Of a stretch of DNA of 18,530 nt, positions 1 to 6,892 are shown one piece after another. The position numbers and the translations under genes are program-made. The DNA comes from an uncultured bacterium. Its GTDB lineage: Bacteria; Patescibacteriota; Minisyncoccia; Phycocordibacterales; UBA9973. The stretch is taken from positions 1-18,530 of the forward strand of contig CAITSL010000050.1 in the NCBI GenBank assembly GCA_903895055.1. The letters are read 5' to 3'. Positions within the stretch are counted from its first letter, which is position 1, and each line of letters begins with the position of its first letter. A model generated the notes under the pieces. The model saw nothing but the letters and a program-made list of their open reading frames with translations. It was not told the origin of the DNA and did no database searches.

Positions 1-182
1 AAACTTTTTTCGCTTTTGCGAACATAAGCAACCCCCGAAATCACTGCGTAAACTGCATCTTTGGTGGAAGTCTTACCAACCGAGCCGGTAATCGCCACCA
101 CTTTTGGCTTATATTTCCAAAGCACCAGTTGCGACTCGATTCGTAAGATATATATAATTGTTTTTTTAAAAAAAATTTTCAT
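1..182 (-). CDS. murF: MurF-like Mur ligase, N-terminal fragment (runs off the left edge)
   Basis: Reading leftward from the ATG at 180-182, about 60 residues are visible before the window ends. After a short basic and hydrophobic N-terminus comes a Mur-ligase P-loop, GSVGKTST, at residues 33-40, preceded by a beta-strand (KVVAITG). This is the ATP-binding signature of the Mur ligase family. MurF, which adds D-Ala-D-Ala to the UDP-MurNAc-tripeptide in the cytoplasm, is the best guess because the gene follows ftsI in a dcw-type cluster. The N-terminal substrate domain usual in classical MurF is essentially missing; the P-loop begins by residue 33, so this would be a compact form. It starts 26 bases after the ftsI stop and is probably co-transcribed. 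MurE, MurT or another ligase cannot be excluded from the fragment. Confidence 0.72.
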   Translation of the reverse strand, partial: MKIFFKKTIIYILRIESQLVLWKYKPKVVAITGSVGKTSTKDAVYAVISGVAYVRKSEKS

Positions 183-208
183 GTTTGGGTTTGTAATTCG
201 TAATTGAT

Positions 209-1924
209 TTACCGATCCGGTGGCACTTCGTAATAATTCAATAAAAATTTTGTAATCTCCAAAAATGGACTGGCCCAGGTTTGCGACGCATACTCTATGC
301 CTTTGGGATTTACCGCATAAAGAAAAACGATAAACTTGGGATCATAAGCCGGGAAATATCCCATAAAAGAATGGGTATATCTATCATTATAATAACCTCC
401 ACCACTCGGATTGGCAACTTGCGCCGTGCCTGTTTTGGCCGCAATACTATAACGTTCGATTCCCGGAGAAAGTTTATCGAAAGATTTATCCATTACGGTC
501 ACCAACATTCTGGTAATTTCTTCCGAAGTATTTTTTGAAATTTTGGTAGGAGTGGTCGGATAAGTTAATTCTTTTTTTGTGCCATCGTCATATTTGATAT
601 ATTTTACAACGTGAGGAACAACCAAATCGCCATTGTTACCGAGCGATGCCAAAGCTCGAATCATTTCAATGGGAGTAAAAGCAATCCCCTGGCCAAAAGC
701 AGCATTGGCATATTCGATCTCCCTCGGACTTGTCAAAATCCCCGAAACAAGTCCACTGGTTTCATTAGGCAAATCAATTCCGGTTTTCTCTTTAACTCCA
801 TACGAAAGTAGGTAATTACGCAAATTTACTTTCCCCAATTTCCCTTCCACAAAAACCATTCCGGTATTGAGTGATTGATTTAAAACATCTTGCATCGTAG
901 TACCCGGACCTCTCCCTTTTTTATCAAAATTAAATATTTGATGTTTTTCAATGGTAACTTCTCCTTTATCGTTATAAGTCGTATCAGGAGCAACCACGCC
1001 CGCATCCAGCGCACCTGCCATCACCAGCGGTTTTACCACCGAGCCAAATTCAAAAACATTTTCTACCAGTGGATTGGAAAAGACATGCATATCGGTCACA
1101 CTTCCAAAATTATTCGGATCAAAGTCAGGCTTGGCGCTCATCGCATAAATGGACCCATCTTCCGGATTCATGATTATGCCACCGATAGAATCAACTTGAT
1201 ATTTATCCTTTACTGTATTTAACTCTTGTTCCAGAAAACTTTGAACTTGAGGCTCAATCGTAGTGATGATATCTCCTTCCGACACTTGGTTTTCAAATAA
1301 AGTTTTATGGATGTTGGAAAAAATTTCGGCAAAGAAATTGATATAAGGATTATTAATCCCACGAGCGAGGGTAGAATTATATTGCCTCTCTAGACCATAA
1401 CGCCCGCTTAATTCATTGCCTTGATAACCCACAAAACCGAGTGTATGGGAAGCTAAATTACTCCCTGGGTAGAAACGCCATTTTTCTTTAAAAATATTGA
1501 CCCCTGGAATATTTAAACCGGAAATAGCGTCCGCTTCCGCCTGTGTTAGATGATGAGCAATTTCCGCATATGGATCATTTTTTTTCCCGGCACTTGTTAT
1601 AAAATTATCATGATCGATAGAAATTATTTTTGATAATGTCAGATAAGTATCTTCCGCGTTAATAATTTTACCGGCATCAATTGCTACTTTAAAACCGGAA
1701 GCCTGAATAGCGGCAGAAGCTTCATCTCCATCTTTAGTTTCAAAATATATTCCACCACGTTCAAAAATATTGGAGGAAGGTGTGGCATATTGTCTATTGG
1801 CTTTTTCTTTAAATGAGTCGGTCTCGATTACTTGCAATAAAAACAGTTTGCTAATTAAAATAAAAGCAAAGAGAAGAATGCAAAAAGATAAAAATTTAAT
1901 TCTCGAAAAAAAACTATAATTCAT
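209..1924 (-). CDS. ftsI: Division transpeptidase FtsI / penicillin-binding protein 2 family
   Basis: Monofunctional class B PBP that cross-links peptidoglycan at the septum, anchored in the membrane with the catalytic domain outside. Using the start at 1924 gives 571 residues. One transmembrane helix lies at about residues 9-32, followed by the PBP dimerisation domain and the transpeptidase domain. The three active-site motifs are visible: SVVK (295-298, nucleophile Ser295), SLN (351-353) and KTG (497-499, in AAKTGTAQVA). The reading frame is open to 2017, but that longer start would overlap the upstream gene by about 100 bases and put a basic extension before the helix. The ATG at 1922-1924 overlaps the end of the ftsL-like gene by 11 bases, which suggests translational coupling. 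The neighbours (ftsL, rsmH, mraZ, murF) support FtsI over a rod-system PBP2. Confidence 0.93.
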   Translation of the reverse strand: MNYSFFSRIKFLSFCILLFAFILISKLFLLQVIETDSFKEKANRQYATPSSNIFERGGIYFETKDGDEASAAIQASGFKVAIDAGKIINAEDTYLTLSKIISIDHDNFITSAGKKNDPYAEIAHHLTQAEADAISGLNIPGVNIFKEKWRFYPGSNLASHTLGFVGYQGNELSGRYGLERQYNSTLARGINNPYINFFAEIFSNIHKTLFENQVSEGDIITTIEPQVQSFLEQELNTVKDKYQVDSIGGIIMNPEDGSIYAMSAKPDFDPNNFGSVTDMHVFSNPLVENVFEFGSVVKPLVMAGALDAGVVAPDTTYNDKGEVTIEKHQIFNFDKKGRGPGTTMQDVLNQSLNTGMVFVEGKLGKVNLRNYLLSYGVKEKTGIDLPNETSGLVSGILTSPREIEYANAAFGQGIAFTPIEMIRALASLGNNGDLVVPHVVKYIKYDDGTKKELTYPTTPTKISKNTSEEITRMLVTVMDKSFDKLSPGIERYSIAAKTGTAQVANPSGGGYYNDRYTHSFMGYFPAYDPKFIVFLYAVNPKGIEYASQTWASPFLEITKFLLNYYEVPPDR

Positions 1925-2267
1925 TTGAAGTGATGGATAGAGCACCAATGGGTTTTCTAACAGCAAATTGAGTCTTCGTTTCCTTAAAACCCATTTGGGA
2001 AGACAGCGTAAGATCAATTTTGCTTGACATAGATAAATATTGGAGTTCCAAGCTCCCTACTTCATTTGAAAGCGCTCTCGCATGCACCTCAAGACCTTGT
2101 CTGGCTACAACATTAAAAATCATATTTCCTAAAATTAAAACATAAAGGAACGCCAGCGTGCCTAGGGCAAAAGACAGGATATGAAATATTCTTTTCCCTA
2201 AATTATTGTTATTCACAATATTTACATTGGTCGTATAATTTTTAATTTTTATGGCTGTTCTTTTCAT
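1914..2267 (-). CDS. ftsL: FtsL-like small bitopic division protein
   Basis: This 117-residue protein has a basic, Asn-rich cytoplasmic N-terminus (about 1-25), one strongly hydrophobic helix (about 28-52) and a C-terminal part whose first half (EVHARALSNEVGSLELQYLS) has heptad-like spacing of hydrophobic residues. This is the topology of FtsL/DivIC proteins, which form coiled coils beside FtsQ and FtsI. Sequence similarity is low, as usual for FtsL, so the call rests mainly on position between rsmH and ftsI, the classical ftsL locus. It starts 5 bases after the rsmH stop, and its last codons overlap the ftsI start. The symbol is inferred from synteny and topology. Confidence 0.68.
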   Translation of the reverse strand: MKRTAIKIKNYTTNVNIVNNNNLGKRIFHILSFALGTLAFLYVLILGNMIFNVVARQGLEVHARALSNEVGSLELQYLSMSSKIDLTLSSQMGFKETKTQFAVRKPIGALSITSNEL

Positions 2268-2272
2268 ATTAT

Positions 2273-3148
2273 TTAAATTTTTTCTAAAATTCTTAATTTG
2301 GCGCTTCTCGATCTATTATTTATTCTTAATTCTTCTTTATTGGTTATGATTGGTTTTTTGTTTATTAATTTTGCCTTGCCTTCTAATTTCAAATTCTTAC
2401 AAAAATTCTTTACGATTCTGTCTTCTAAACTATGAAAGCTTATCACCGACATCCTCCTGCCACTTTTTAAAGCGTTAAAACCTTTTTCTAAGCCCATTTC
2501 CAATGCTCCTAGCTCATCGTTGACTGCAATTCGCAAGGCTTGAAACGTCTTGGTGGCAAAATGCAATCTCTGTTTTCGATAACTGGCTGGCACGGATTCT
2601 CCGATTATTTTTACCAAATCAAAAGTATTTTCTATTTTTGATTTTTTCCTTGCTTCGACTATCCCCTTGGCGATTCTCCTTGAATATTTTTCTTCACCGT
2701 AACCATAAATGATATCGGCCAAACTTTTTTCACTCCAAGTATTCACAACATCTTCGGCAGTTACATCTTCCGGAGAAGGATTCGCTTTCATAGTCATCAA
2801 CAATGGTTCTTTTTTCATGAAAGAAAATCCTCTGCCAGAATTCTCCAATTGATCGCTCGACAAACCTAAGTCAAAAATAATTCCATCGAATTTTTCTGAA
2901 AAATCTAGGTCCCTGAAATTTACGTTAATAAAGGAAATGTCGTTTTGGTTTTTGAATTTGTTTTTGGCTGTCTCCCAAGCATTTTTGTCTTGATCTAAAG
3001 CGATAATTTTTACATTGGGATATCTTTTACAAATTTCGAAACTGTGTCCCCCGCCTCCGAAAGTGGCGTCAAGCACAACTGCTCCGTCTTTCAGGTTTAA
3101 GCCTTCTATTGTTTCATTTAAAAGAACTGTCTTATGAATGCTCGTCAT
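2273..3148 (-). CDS. rsmH: 16S rRNA (cytosine-1402-N4)-methyltransferase RsmH
   Basis: RsmH (MraW) uses S-adenosylmethionine to methylate N4 of C1402 in the ribosomal decoding site. The protein has 291 residues, slightly shorter than the common 300-315. It begins with the typical HKTVLLNETIEGL segment, then the SAM-binding loop DATFGGGGHS at 27-36, an acidic strand end (IIALDQD), the family motif FDLGLSSDQLE and a C-terminal VISFHSLEDRIVK block. All are diagnostic. Its ATG overlaps the mraZ stop by four bases (ATGA), so translation is probably coupled. mraZ-rsmH is the conserved head of the dcw cluster. Confidence 0.97.
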   Translation of the reverse strand: MTSIHKTVLLNETIEGLNLKDGAVVLDATFGGGGHSFEICKRYPNVKIIALDQDKNAWETAKNKFKNQNDISFINVNFRDLDFSEKFDGIIFDLGLSSDQLENSGRGFSFMKKEPLLMTMKANPSPEDVTAEDVVNTWSEKSLADIIYGYGEEKYSRRIAKGIVEARKKSKIENTFDLVKIIGESVPASYRKQRLHFATKTFQALRIAVNDELGALEMGLEKGFNALKSGRRMSVISFHSLEDRIVKNFCKNLKLEGKAKLINKKPIITNKEELRINNRSRSAKLRILEKI

Positions 3149-3588
3149 TTTCCTTCATTGCCAAGCTTTTCTGCCAGTTGGTCCGCTTCTTTTTCGACTT
3201 TTTCGTTATACTGCGACCAGACTTTATCGTTCCAAACTTCCAATCTATCTTTCACTCCGACGATTGCCGCACTGCCCTCAAGTTTGATTCTTTCTTTAAG
3301 AAATTCAGGAATTAAAATTCTTCCGATCGTGTCTACTTCGACTTCCACCGCTCGTCCAAACATATATCTGTTGAAACTTCTTTTGTCTTTCTTTAAGAAA
3401 GACAGGTCGGAGTCCGAATCAGAAAGTCTTTTGGAAACTTTCACCCATTCAGTATTTGTAAAAATGAACAAACATTGATCAAGGCCGGGAGTGATGATAA
3501 CTTTTTTGCCCATCTCACCGCGGAACTTCGCGGGTAAAGAAATTCTGTTTTTTGTATCTATGGTGTGTATGTATTCGCCGATAAGCAT
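3145..3588 (-). CDS. mraZ: MraZ, transcriptional regulator of the division cluster
   Basis: The 147-residue protein contains two tandem SpoVT/AbrB-like MraZ repeats, each with the DxxxR signature: DTKNR in the first (after MLIGEYIHTI) and DTIGR in the second. MraZ forms a ring-shaped oligomer that binds direct TGGGN repeats in its own promoter and usually represses the dcw operon. Two such boxes lie just upstream here (3620-3634, read on the minus strand), consistent with autoregulation. It is the first gene of the minus-strand division operon. The C-terminal tail is charged (VEKEADQLAEKLGNEGK). Confidence 0.97.
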   Translation of the reverse strand: MLIGEYIHTIDTKNRISLPAKFRGEMGKKVIITPGLDQCLFIFTNTEWVKVSKRLSDSDSDLSFLKKDKRSFNRYMFGRAVEVEVDTIGRILIPEFLKERIKLEGSAAIVGVKDRLEVWNDKVWSQYNEKVEKEADQLAEKLGNEGK

Positions 3589-3619
3589 AAATTTTACGAA
3601 AATTAGTTATTAACAGTTT

Positions 3620-3634
3620 TCCCACTTTTTCCCA
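3620..3634 (-). promoter_or_regulatory. Two MraZ boxes (TGGGA direct repeats)
   Basis: On the minus strand TGGGA occurs twice, separated by AAAAG, giving the 10-base period that MraZ recognises. The boxes lie just downstream of the predicted mraZ transcription start and 32 bases before the mraZ ATG, the usual place for autorepression. Only two clear copies are visible; other bacteria often have three or more. Confidence 0.7.
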
Positions 3635-3644
3635 CTTCATATAC

Positions 3645-3672
3645 ATTATAAACCACTGTATTTTTATAGCAA
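3645..3672 (-). promoter_or_regulatory. mraZ operon promoter
   Basis: On the minus strand TTGCTA (3667-3672) and a perfect TATAAT (3645-3650) are separated by 16 bases. Transcription would start near 3638, giving a leader of about 50 bases that includes the MraZ boxes. Confidence 0.7.
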
Positions 3673-3681
3673 AAGTGTATC

Positions 3682-3690
3682 TGTGGATAA
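3682..3690 (-). promoter_or_regulatory. Perfect DnaA box
   Basis: The minus strand reads TTATCCACA, identical to the strong DnaA box consensus. It lies 10 bases upstream of the mraZ -35 element, between two divergent promoters. A single box does not make an origin; a regulatory role is possible but unproven. Confidence 0.5.
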
Positions 3691-3705
3691 CTTTTAAGCT
3701 TGTAT

Positions 3706-3733
3706 TTGAAGTTTTATAGATTTGTGGTATATT
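3706..3733 (+). promoter_or_regulatory. Promoter for the small plus-strand gene pair
   Basis: TTGAAG (3706-3711) and TATATT (3728-3733) are spaced by 16 bases. The start point would be near 3740, about 34 bases before the ATG at 3774. It diverges from the mraZ promoter. Confidence 0.55.
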
Positions 3734-3773
3734 AAACCTTGGAAAATACAGTATTAACCAACAAATATGTCCT

Positions 3774-3968
3774 ATGAAAAAACTAAATATTAGCCCTGAA
3801 GCAGCAGCGCTGGACGGACTTTTAAGTCAGCAAGGAGAAGCTAAATTCTCTCCTCCTAAAAAGCCCATAAATCCGGAGACGCCTCCGGATACTCTTCAAA
3901 AATTAGAAGAGACAGTCAAAACTATTAGAGCAGAAATGACATTTACACTTAAACCGCCATCATTATGA
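3774..3968 (+). CDS. Hypothetical proline-rich small protein (64 aa)
   Basis: I do not recognise a family. The protein has a short N-terminal helix-like segment (MKKLNISPEAAALDGLLSQQ), a proline-rich linker (residues about 26-40, containing PPKKPINPETPP), a predicted amphipathic helix (LQKLEETVKTIRAEM) and a short tail. There is no signal peptide or membrane segment. A promoter lies upstream, and the stop overlaps the next start by four bases (ATGA), so two tiny genes form a coupled operon; this arrangement is the main evidence that it is real. An out-of-frame ATG at 3767 opens a nine-codon frame (including its stop) overlapping the start. No clear Shine-Dalgarno sequence is seen. Confidence 0.55.
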   Translation: MKKLNISPEAAALDGLLSQQGEAKFSPPKKPINPETPPDTLQKLEETVKTIRAEMTFTLKPPSL

Positions 3969-4078
3969 AAACAATTACATTTGACCAAATCAATTGGCTC
4001 TGGGTATTAATTCCGCTTGTGGCGTTCGTCACCATAGGGATTATTTTTGCCTTCGTTAGGAAAGCAAAAGAGTCTTAG
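3965..4078 (+). CDS. Tiny single-pass membrane protein (37 aa)
   Basis: The frame from the ATG at 3965 encodes 37 residues: a short polar N-terminus (MKTITFDQINW), one hydrophobic helix of about 20 residues (LWVLIPLVAFVTIGIIFAFV) and a basic tail (RKAKES). The charge pattern predicts N-out, C-in insertion. It overlaps the preceding gene by ATGA and is followed 28 bases later by a hairpin terminator, so promoter, two genes and terminator form a self-contained unit. I do not recognise a family; function is unknown. Its small size means it could be missed by standard annotation. Confidence 0.55.
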   Translation: MKTITFDQINWLWVLIPLVAFVTIGIIFAFVRKAKES

Positions 4079-4106
4079 CATTGATACAAACCTTTATATT
4101 AAAAAT

Positions 4107-4136
4107 CCCCGCCAGCAATGACGGGGTATTTTTTTA
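4107..4136. terminator. Bidirectional intrinsic terminator between the tiny gene pair and lysS
   Basis: CCCCG (4107-4111) pairs with CGGGG (4122-4126), followed on plus by TATTTTTTTATT. On the minus strand the same stem is followed by ATTTTTAATAT just after the lysS stop, so it can serve both convergent units. The stem is only 5 bp. Confidence 0.6.
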
Positions 4137-5597
4137 TTCTTCTTTTTTCGGTTTCATCAGTGGGAAGAGTTGCGTTTCGCGAATTGGTTTGTCAGCTAGA
4201 AAAGCAAAAAGTAATTCCGGAAAACCAAAACCACAAGTCGGGGGCATGCCATATTCGAGCATCTCCACAAATTCGTTGTCCGGCATCATGGCTTCTTTGT
4301 CCCCTGCTTTTATCAGTTCTTGTTGTATTTCAAATCGATCCCTCTGATCCAGCGGGTCATTTAATTCCGAAAAACCATTGCCCACTTCCGCGCCGGCAAT
4401 AATTATTTGAAATCTTTCCGTTAAATTTTGATTTTCGGACATCGATTTTGAAAGCGGAGAAACAAGTTTGGGATGTCCGGTCAAAAACACCGGCCCCCCG
4501 ATTTTTCTGCGACAATACTTCCAAAGAGTGTCTATTAATCGCTCTCGGGTATTTCCATCATAAATTATTTTTAACTCATCCAATTTATTTTTTATTTCTT
4601 TGTCTGTCGTATCTAAGACATCGATGCCAGTTTCCTTTTTTACTGTTTCCAGGTAATCAATTCTCGGCCATTTGCCGGCCAAATCAAATTTGTGTCCACG
4701 TGTTTCAAATTTCGTTTTGCCAAAAACGTCTTTTGCCACTTTCTGATAAAGTTCTTCTGCCAGATGCATACCATCTTGATAATTGGCATAGGCCCAATAA
4801 AATTCCATATTGGTAAATTCTTGCAGATGATTTTGGTCCGTGCCTTCATTTCGATACACTCTGCCAATTTCAAAAATCTTGGTAAAACCAGCCGCCATCA
4901 GCCTCTTTTGCCACAATTCACCGACTGAAATTCTTAAAAACAATGGAAGCTTGAAATCTTCGTTGTAAGTTTCAAAGGGAGTGGCTTCGGCGCCTCCAGT
5001 AGTAATTTCAAGCGTTGGAGTCTCCACTTCCAAGAATCCTCGCTCTTTCATAAAATTTCTGACTGTGTCCCAAAATTTCATTTTCTTTTCAAAAAGATCT
5101 TTCAACTCTCCATTCATTAAAATATCCAAATATCTTTTTCGAAATCTCTCTTCCACATCTTGGAGTCCATGCCATTTCTCCGGCAAAGGTCGCAAGGACT
5201 TTGACAACATTCTCCAATCTTTCACTTCAATCGTTTTCTCTCCTCTCTTAGTGGTGAAAAAATTGCCTTCTACTTCTATAAAATCTCCAATGTCTGCCGT
5301 TTCTCCAAAGAGATTAAATTTTGAATCTTCTAAAGAATCTTTCTTAAACAATGCTTGAAAGATTGCTGTGCCATCATTTAAAGTAATAAAAACGATTGCG
5401 CCCTGTCCTCGGATAGACATGATACGTCCAGCAATCCATTTTATTTCATTGTTTTTCTCGAGTTTGGAAAATAAATTTATCGCTTCACTCAAGGATAATT
5501 CTCTTTTTGAGAGAGCTGGGTAAGGGTCAATACCCTGGCTCTTTAGGAGTTCAAGTTTTTTGATTCTGGCATCTCTTATTTCATCAATGGATGACAT
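4134..5597 (-). CDS. lysS: Class II lysyl-tRNA synthetase with an atypical motif 3
   Basis: LysRS charges tRNA-Lys in the cytoplasm. The 487-residue protein has the usual N-terminal OB-fold anticodon-binding domain (about 53-130) and the class II catalytic core: motif 1 (near VETPTLE, 191-197), motif 2 (about 242-267, FEIGRVYRNEG followed by the EFTNMEFYWAY block) and the substrate segment VGNGFSELNDPLDQRDRF. In motif 3, normally GxGxxxxR with an Arg that binds ATP, the sequence is GFGFPELLFAFL (456-467), so Leu462 (codon TTA at 4212-4214) occupies the Arg position. The downstream IRETQLFPLMKP end aligns normally, so there is no frameshift past it. The start fits the family N-terminus. It has its own promoter after greA. 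The LysRS assignment is firm; whether it is fully active is less so. Confidence 0.93.
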   Translation of the reverse strand: MSSIDEIRDARIKKLELLKSQGIDPYPALSKRELSLSEAINLFSKLEKNNEIKWIAGRIMSIRGQGAIVFITLNDGTAIFQALFKKDSLEDSKFNLFGETADIGDFIEVEGNFFTTKRGEKTIEVKDWRMLSKSLRPLPEKWHGLQDVEERFRKRYLDILMNGELKDLFEKKMKFWDTVRNFMKERGFLEVETPTLEITTGGAEATPFETYNEDFKLPLFLRISVGELWQKRLMAAGFTKIFEIGRVYRNEGTDQNHLQEFTNMEFYWAYANYQDGMHLAEELYQKVAKDVFGKTKFETRGHKFDLAGKWPRIDYLETVKKETGIDVLDTTDKEIKNKLDELKIIYDGNTRERLIDTLWKYCRRKIGGPVFLTGHPKLVSPLSKSMSENQNLTERFQIIIAGAEVGNGFSELNDPLDQRDRFEIQQELIKAGDKEAMMPDNEFVEMLEYGMPPTCGFGFPELLFAFLADKPIRETQLFPLMKPKKEE

Positions 5598-5606
5598 TTT
5601 ATTTTT

Positions 5607-5676
5607 ATCCGCCTAAATTTTATTAATAATCTTACATTATAACTTAGATATATTTTTGTGAAAAATTTTGGCGGAT
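5607..5676. repeat. Inverted repeat in the greA-lysS gap
   Basis: Arms at 5607-5621 (ATCCGCCTAAATTTT) and 5662-5676 (AAAATTTTGGCGGAT) are complementary at 14 of 15 positions, around a 40-base AT-rich centre. The right arm ends at the greA stop, and the centre holds the lysS promoter. It could be a small mobile-type repeat or a structured terminator/leader; the large loop makes a simple terminator less likely. Confidence 0.6.
5636..5664 (-). promoter_or_regulatory. lysS promoter
   Basis: On the minus strand a weak -35, TTTTCA (5659-5664), and a perfect TATAAT (5636-5641) are spaced by 17 bases. The predicted leader is about 30 bases and includes one arm of the inverted repeat. Confidence 0.55.
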
Positions 5677-6143
5677 TAAGATACGTCTATTATTTTATAA
5701 TTAACTTCCCCGCTCGGGGCTTTGAAAGAAATAACTTCTCCTTTCTTTTTTCCAAAAAGCGCTTCGCCAAACGGAGAATGATTAGAAATTTTGCCAAGCG
5801 CCATATCCGCTTCTTCACTGCCCACGATCTGAAAATTTTTTCTATCTTCCGTTCCTTCCTTTTGAACGATTACATTGGAACCTATTTCAATTATATCCCC
5901 TCCGCCACCTTTTACAACCTCTGCCGATTGTAATATTTGTTCAATTCTTTTGATCCGCTCTTCGAGCTTCCCCTGTTCCTCTCGAGTTTGATGATATTCG
6001 GCATTTTCCGAAAGATCGCCCAAAGATTTGGCATATTCTAAATTAGCCAATATTTCTTTTCGTTTTGGGCCTTTTAAGTCTTTTAATTCTTCTTCTAAGG
6101 CTTTCTTTTTTTCTTCAGTTATGTAATTACCTTTTCTGTCCAT
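5676..6143 (-). CDS. greA: Transcription elongation factor GreA
   Basis: GreA enters the secondary channel of RNA polymerase and stimulates cleavage of backtracked transcripts. The 155-residue length is typical. The N-terminal coiled coil (about 8-75) carries the diagnostic loop-tip motif DLSENAEY at 43-50, whose Asp and Glu help position Mg2+ in the polymerase active site. The C-terminal FKBP-like domain includes the conserved S-P-F-G-E-A-L segment (SNHSPFGEALFGKKKGEVISF). The gene is divergent from rpsU and lies upstream of lysS. Confidence 0.96.
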   Translation of the reverse strand: MDRKGNYITEEKKKALEEELKDLKGPKRKEILANLEYAKSLGDLSENAEYHQTREEQGKLEERIKRIEQILQSAEVVKGGGGDIIEIGSNVIVQKEGTEDRKNFQIVGSEEADMALGKISNHSPFGEALFGKKKGEVISFKAPSGEVNYKIIDVS

Positions 6144-6205
6144 AGTTTTTGATTAAATAAATAAAAGAATCCTACGACAAATATGTGTTAGAATTCTTAA
6201 ATTAA

Positions 6206-6234
6206 AGATTAGCTCTTTTTGTAAAAAAAGTAAA
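6206..6234 (-). promoter_or_regulatory. Candidate greA promoter
   Basis: On the minus strand TTTACT (6229-6234) and TAATCT (6206-6211) are spaced by 17 bases, predicting a leader of roughly 55 bases. A weaker alternative pair (TTGTCG, 17 bases, TTTAAT) lies closer to the start. The -35 element sits only four bases from that of the divergent rpsU promoter. Confidence 0.45.
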
Positions 6235-6238
6235 CCCC

Positions 6239-6267
6239 TTGCCTGCACATTCGATTTGTGATAATAT
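6239..6267 (+). promoter_or_regulatory. rpsU promoter, predicted to give a leaderless mRNA
   Basis: TTGCCT (6239-6244) and TAATAT (6262-6267) are spaced by 17 bases. The -10 ends six bases before the ATG at 6274, so the expected transcription start falls on the start codon itself. Confidence 0.65.
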
Positions 6268-6273
6268 CTTTCT

Positions 6274-6501
6274 ATGGCAAAAACAGTAATCGAAGTGAGG
6301 AAAAATCCAAATGAAAACAATGCGAGCGTACTGCGTCGTTTTTCTCGTCGGATTCAAGAATCAAATATAATTCAAAAAGTTAAAGGCAATCGTTATAATG
6401 AAAGAAAAGAATCCAAACTGAAAATAAAAAAGAGCGCCCTGAAACGGATGGGCAAAAGAAAAGAAAACGAAAAACTTCGCAAATTAGGAAAAATAAAATA
6501 A
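6274..6501 (+). CDS. rpsU: 30S ribosomal protein S21
   Basis: Small basic 75-residue protein with the S21 opening IEVRKNPNENNASVLRRFSRR and a Lys/Arg-rich C-terminal helix (KSALKRMGKRKENEKLRK). S21 sits on the 30S platform near the anti-Shine-Dalgarno end of 16S rRNA and assists initiation. There is no Shine-Dalgarno sequence because the predicted transcript starts at the ATG. ybeY follows after one base, forming rpsU-ybeY-ftsA. Confidence 0.92.
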   Translation: MAKTVIEVRKNPNENNASVLRRFSRRIQESNIIQKVKGNRYNERKESKLKIKKSALKRMGKRKENEKLRKLGKIK

Positions 6502-6502
6502 T

Positions 6503-6892
6503 ATGAGAGAAAGTTTTTCTGTTATCAACCAAACAAAAGGTAAGCTTCCCGGCTTACCTTTTGTAATTATAAAAAATGACATTTTAGGAAAAGATTATTC
6601 TTTATCCCTGGCTTTTATTGATGAGGTAACTTCCCAACGTTTGAATAAAACCTATAGAAAAAAGGATAAGCCGACCAATATCTTGTCTTTTCCCCTATCA
6701 AAAACTGAAGGCGAAATCTTGATTTGCCCAGTGGTAGTCAAGAGAGAATTAAAAAAATTTGGCCGAACCTACCGGCAATTATTGGGATTTTTAGTTATCC
6801 ACGGATGCTTACATTTGAAAGGAATGCGACATAGTAGTACAATGGAAAGAAGAGAAAAATTTTATGATCAGAAATATTTCAGTCGGCATTGA
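6503..6892 (+). CDS. ybeY: YbeY, zinc-dependent rRNA maturation endoribonuclease
   Basis: The 129-residue protein ends with the UPF0054/YbeY metal motif HxxxHxxxxxH: His100, His104 and His110 in HGCLHLKGMRH. YPTNVLSFP-type residues before the core are present as KPTNILSFPL. YbeY acts in 16S rRNA 3'-end processing and 70S quality control. Its length is slightly short for the family (about 150). It begins one base after rpsU and overlaps ftsA by 29 bases, so all three are probably translated from one message. Confidence 0.93.
   Translation: MRESFSVINQTKGKLPGLPFVIIKNDILGKDYSLSLAFIDEVTSQRLNKTYRKKDKPTNILSFPLSKTEGEILICPVVVKRELKKFGRTYRQLLGFLVIHGCLHLKGMRHSSTMERREKFYDQKYFSRH

Noticed and set aside
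890..1222. 110-codon open frame on plus, antisense to ftsI
   Set aside because: It lies wholly inside the transpeptidase domain of a clear ftsI gene and shows no protein-like pattern; it is a shadow.
1925..2017. Longer N-terminus for FtsI
   Set aside because: It would add 31 residues overlapping the ftsL-like gene; the ATG at 1924 gives the normal short tail before the membrane helix.
3601..3770. Replication origin near mraZ
   Set aside because: Only one perfect DnaA box is present, with no cluster and no dnaA or dnaN nearby.
3767..3793. Nine-codon upstream frame overlapping the 64-residue gene
   Set aside because: It is too short to support and lacks any start signal; mentioned only as a possible translation detail.
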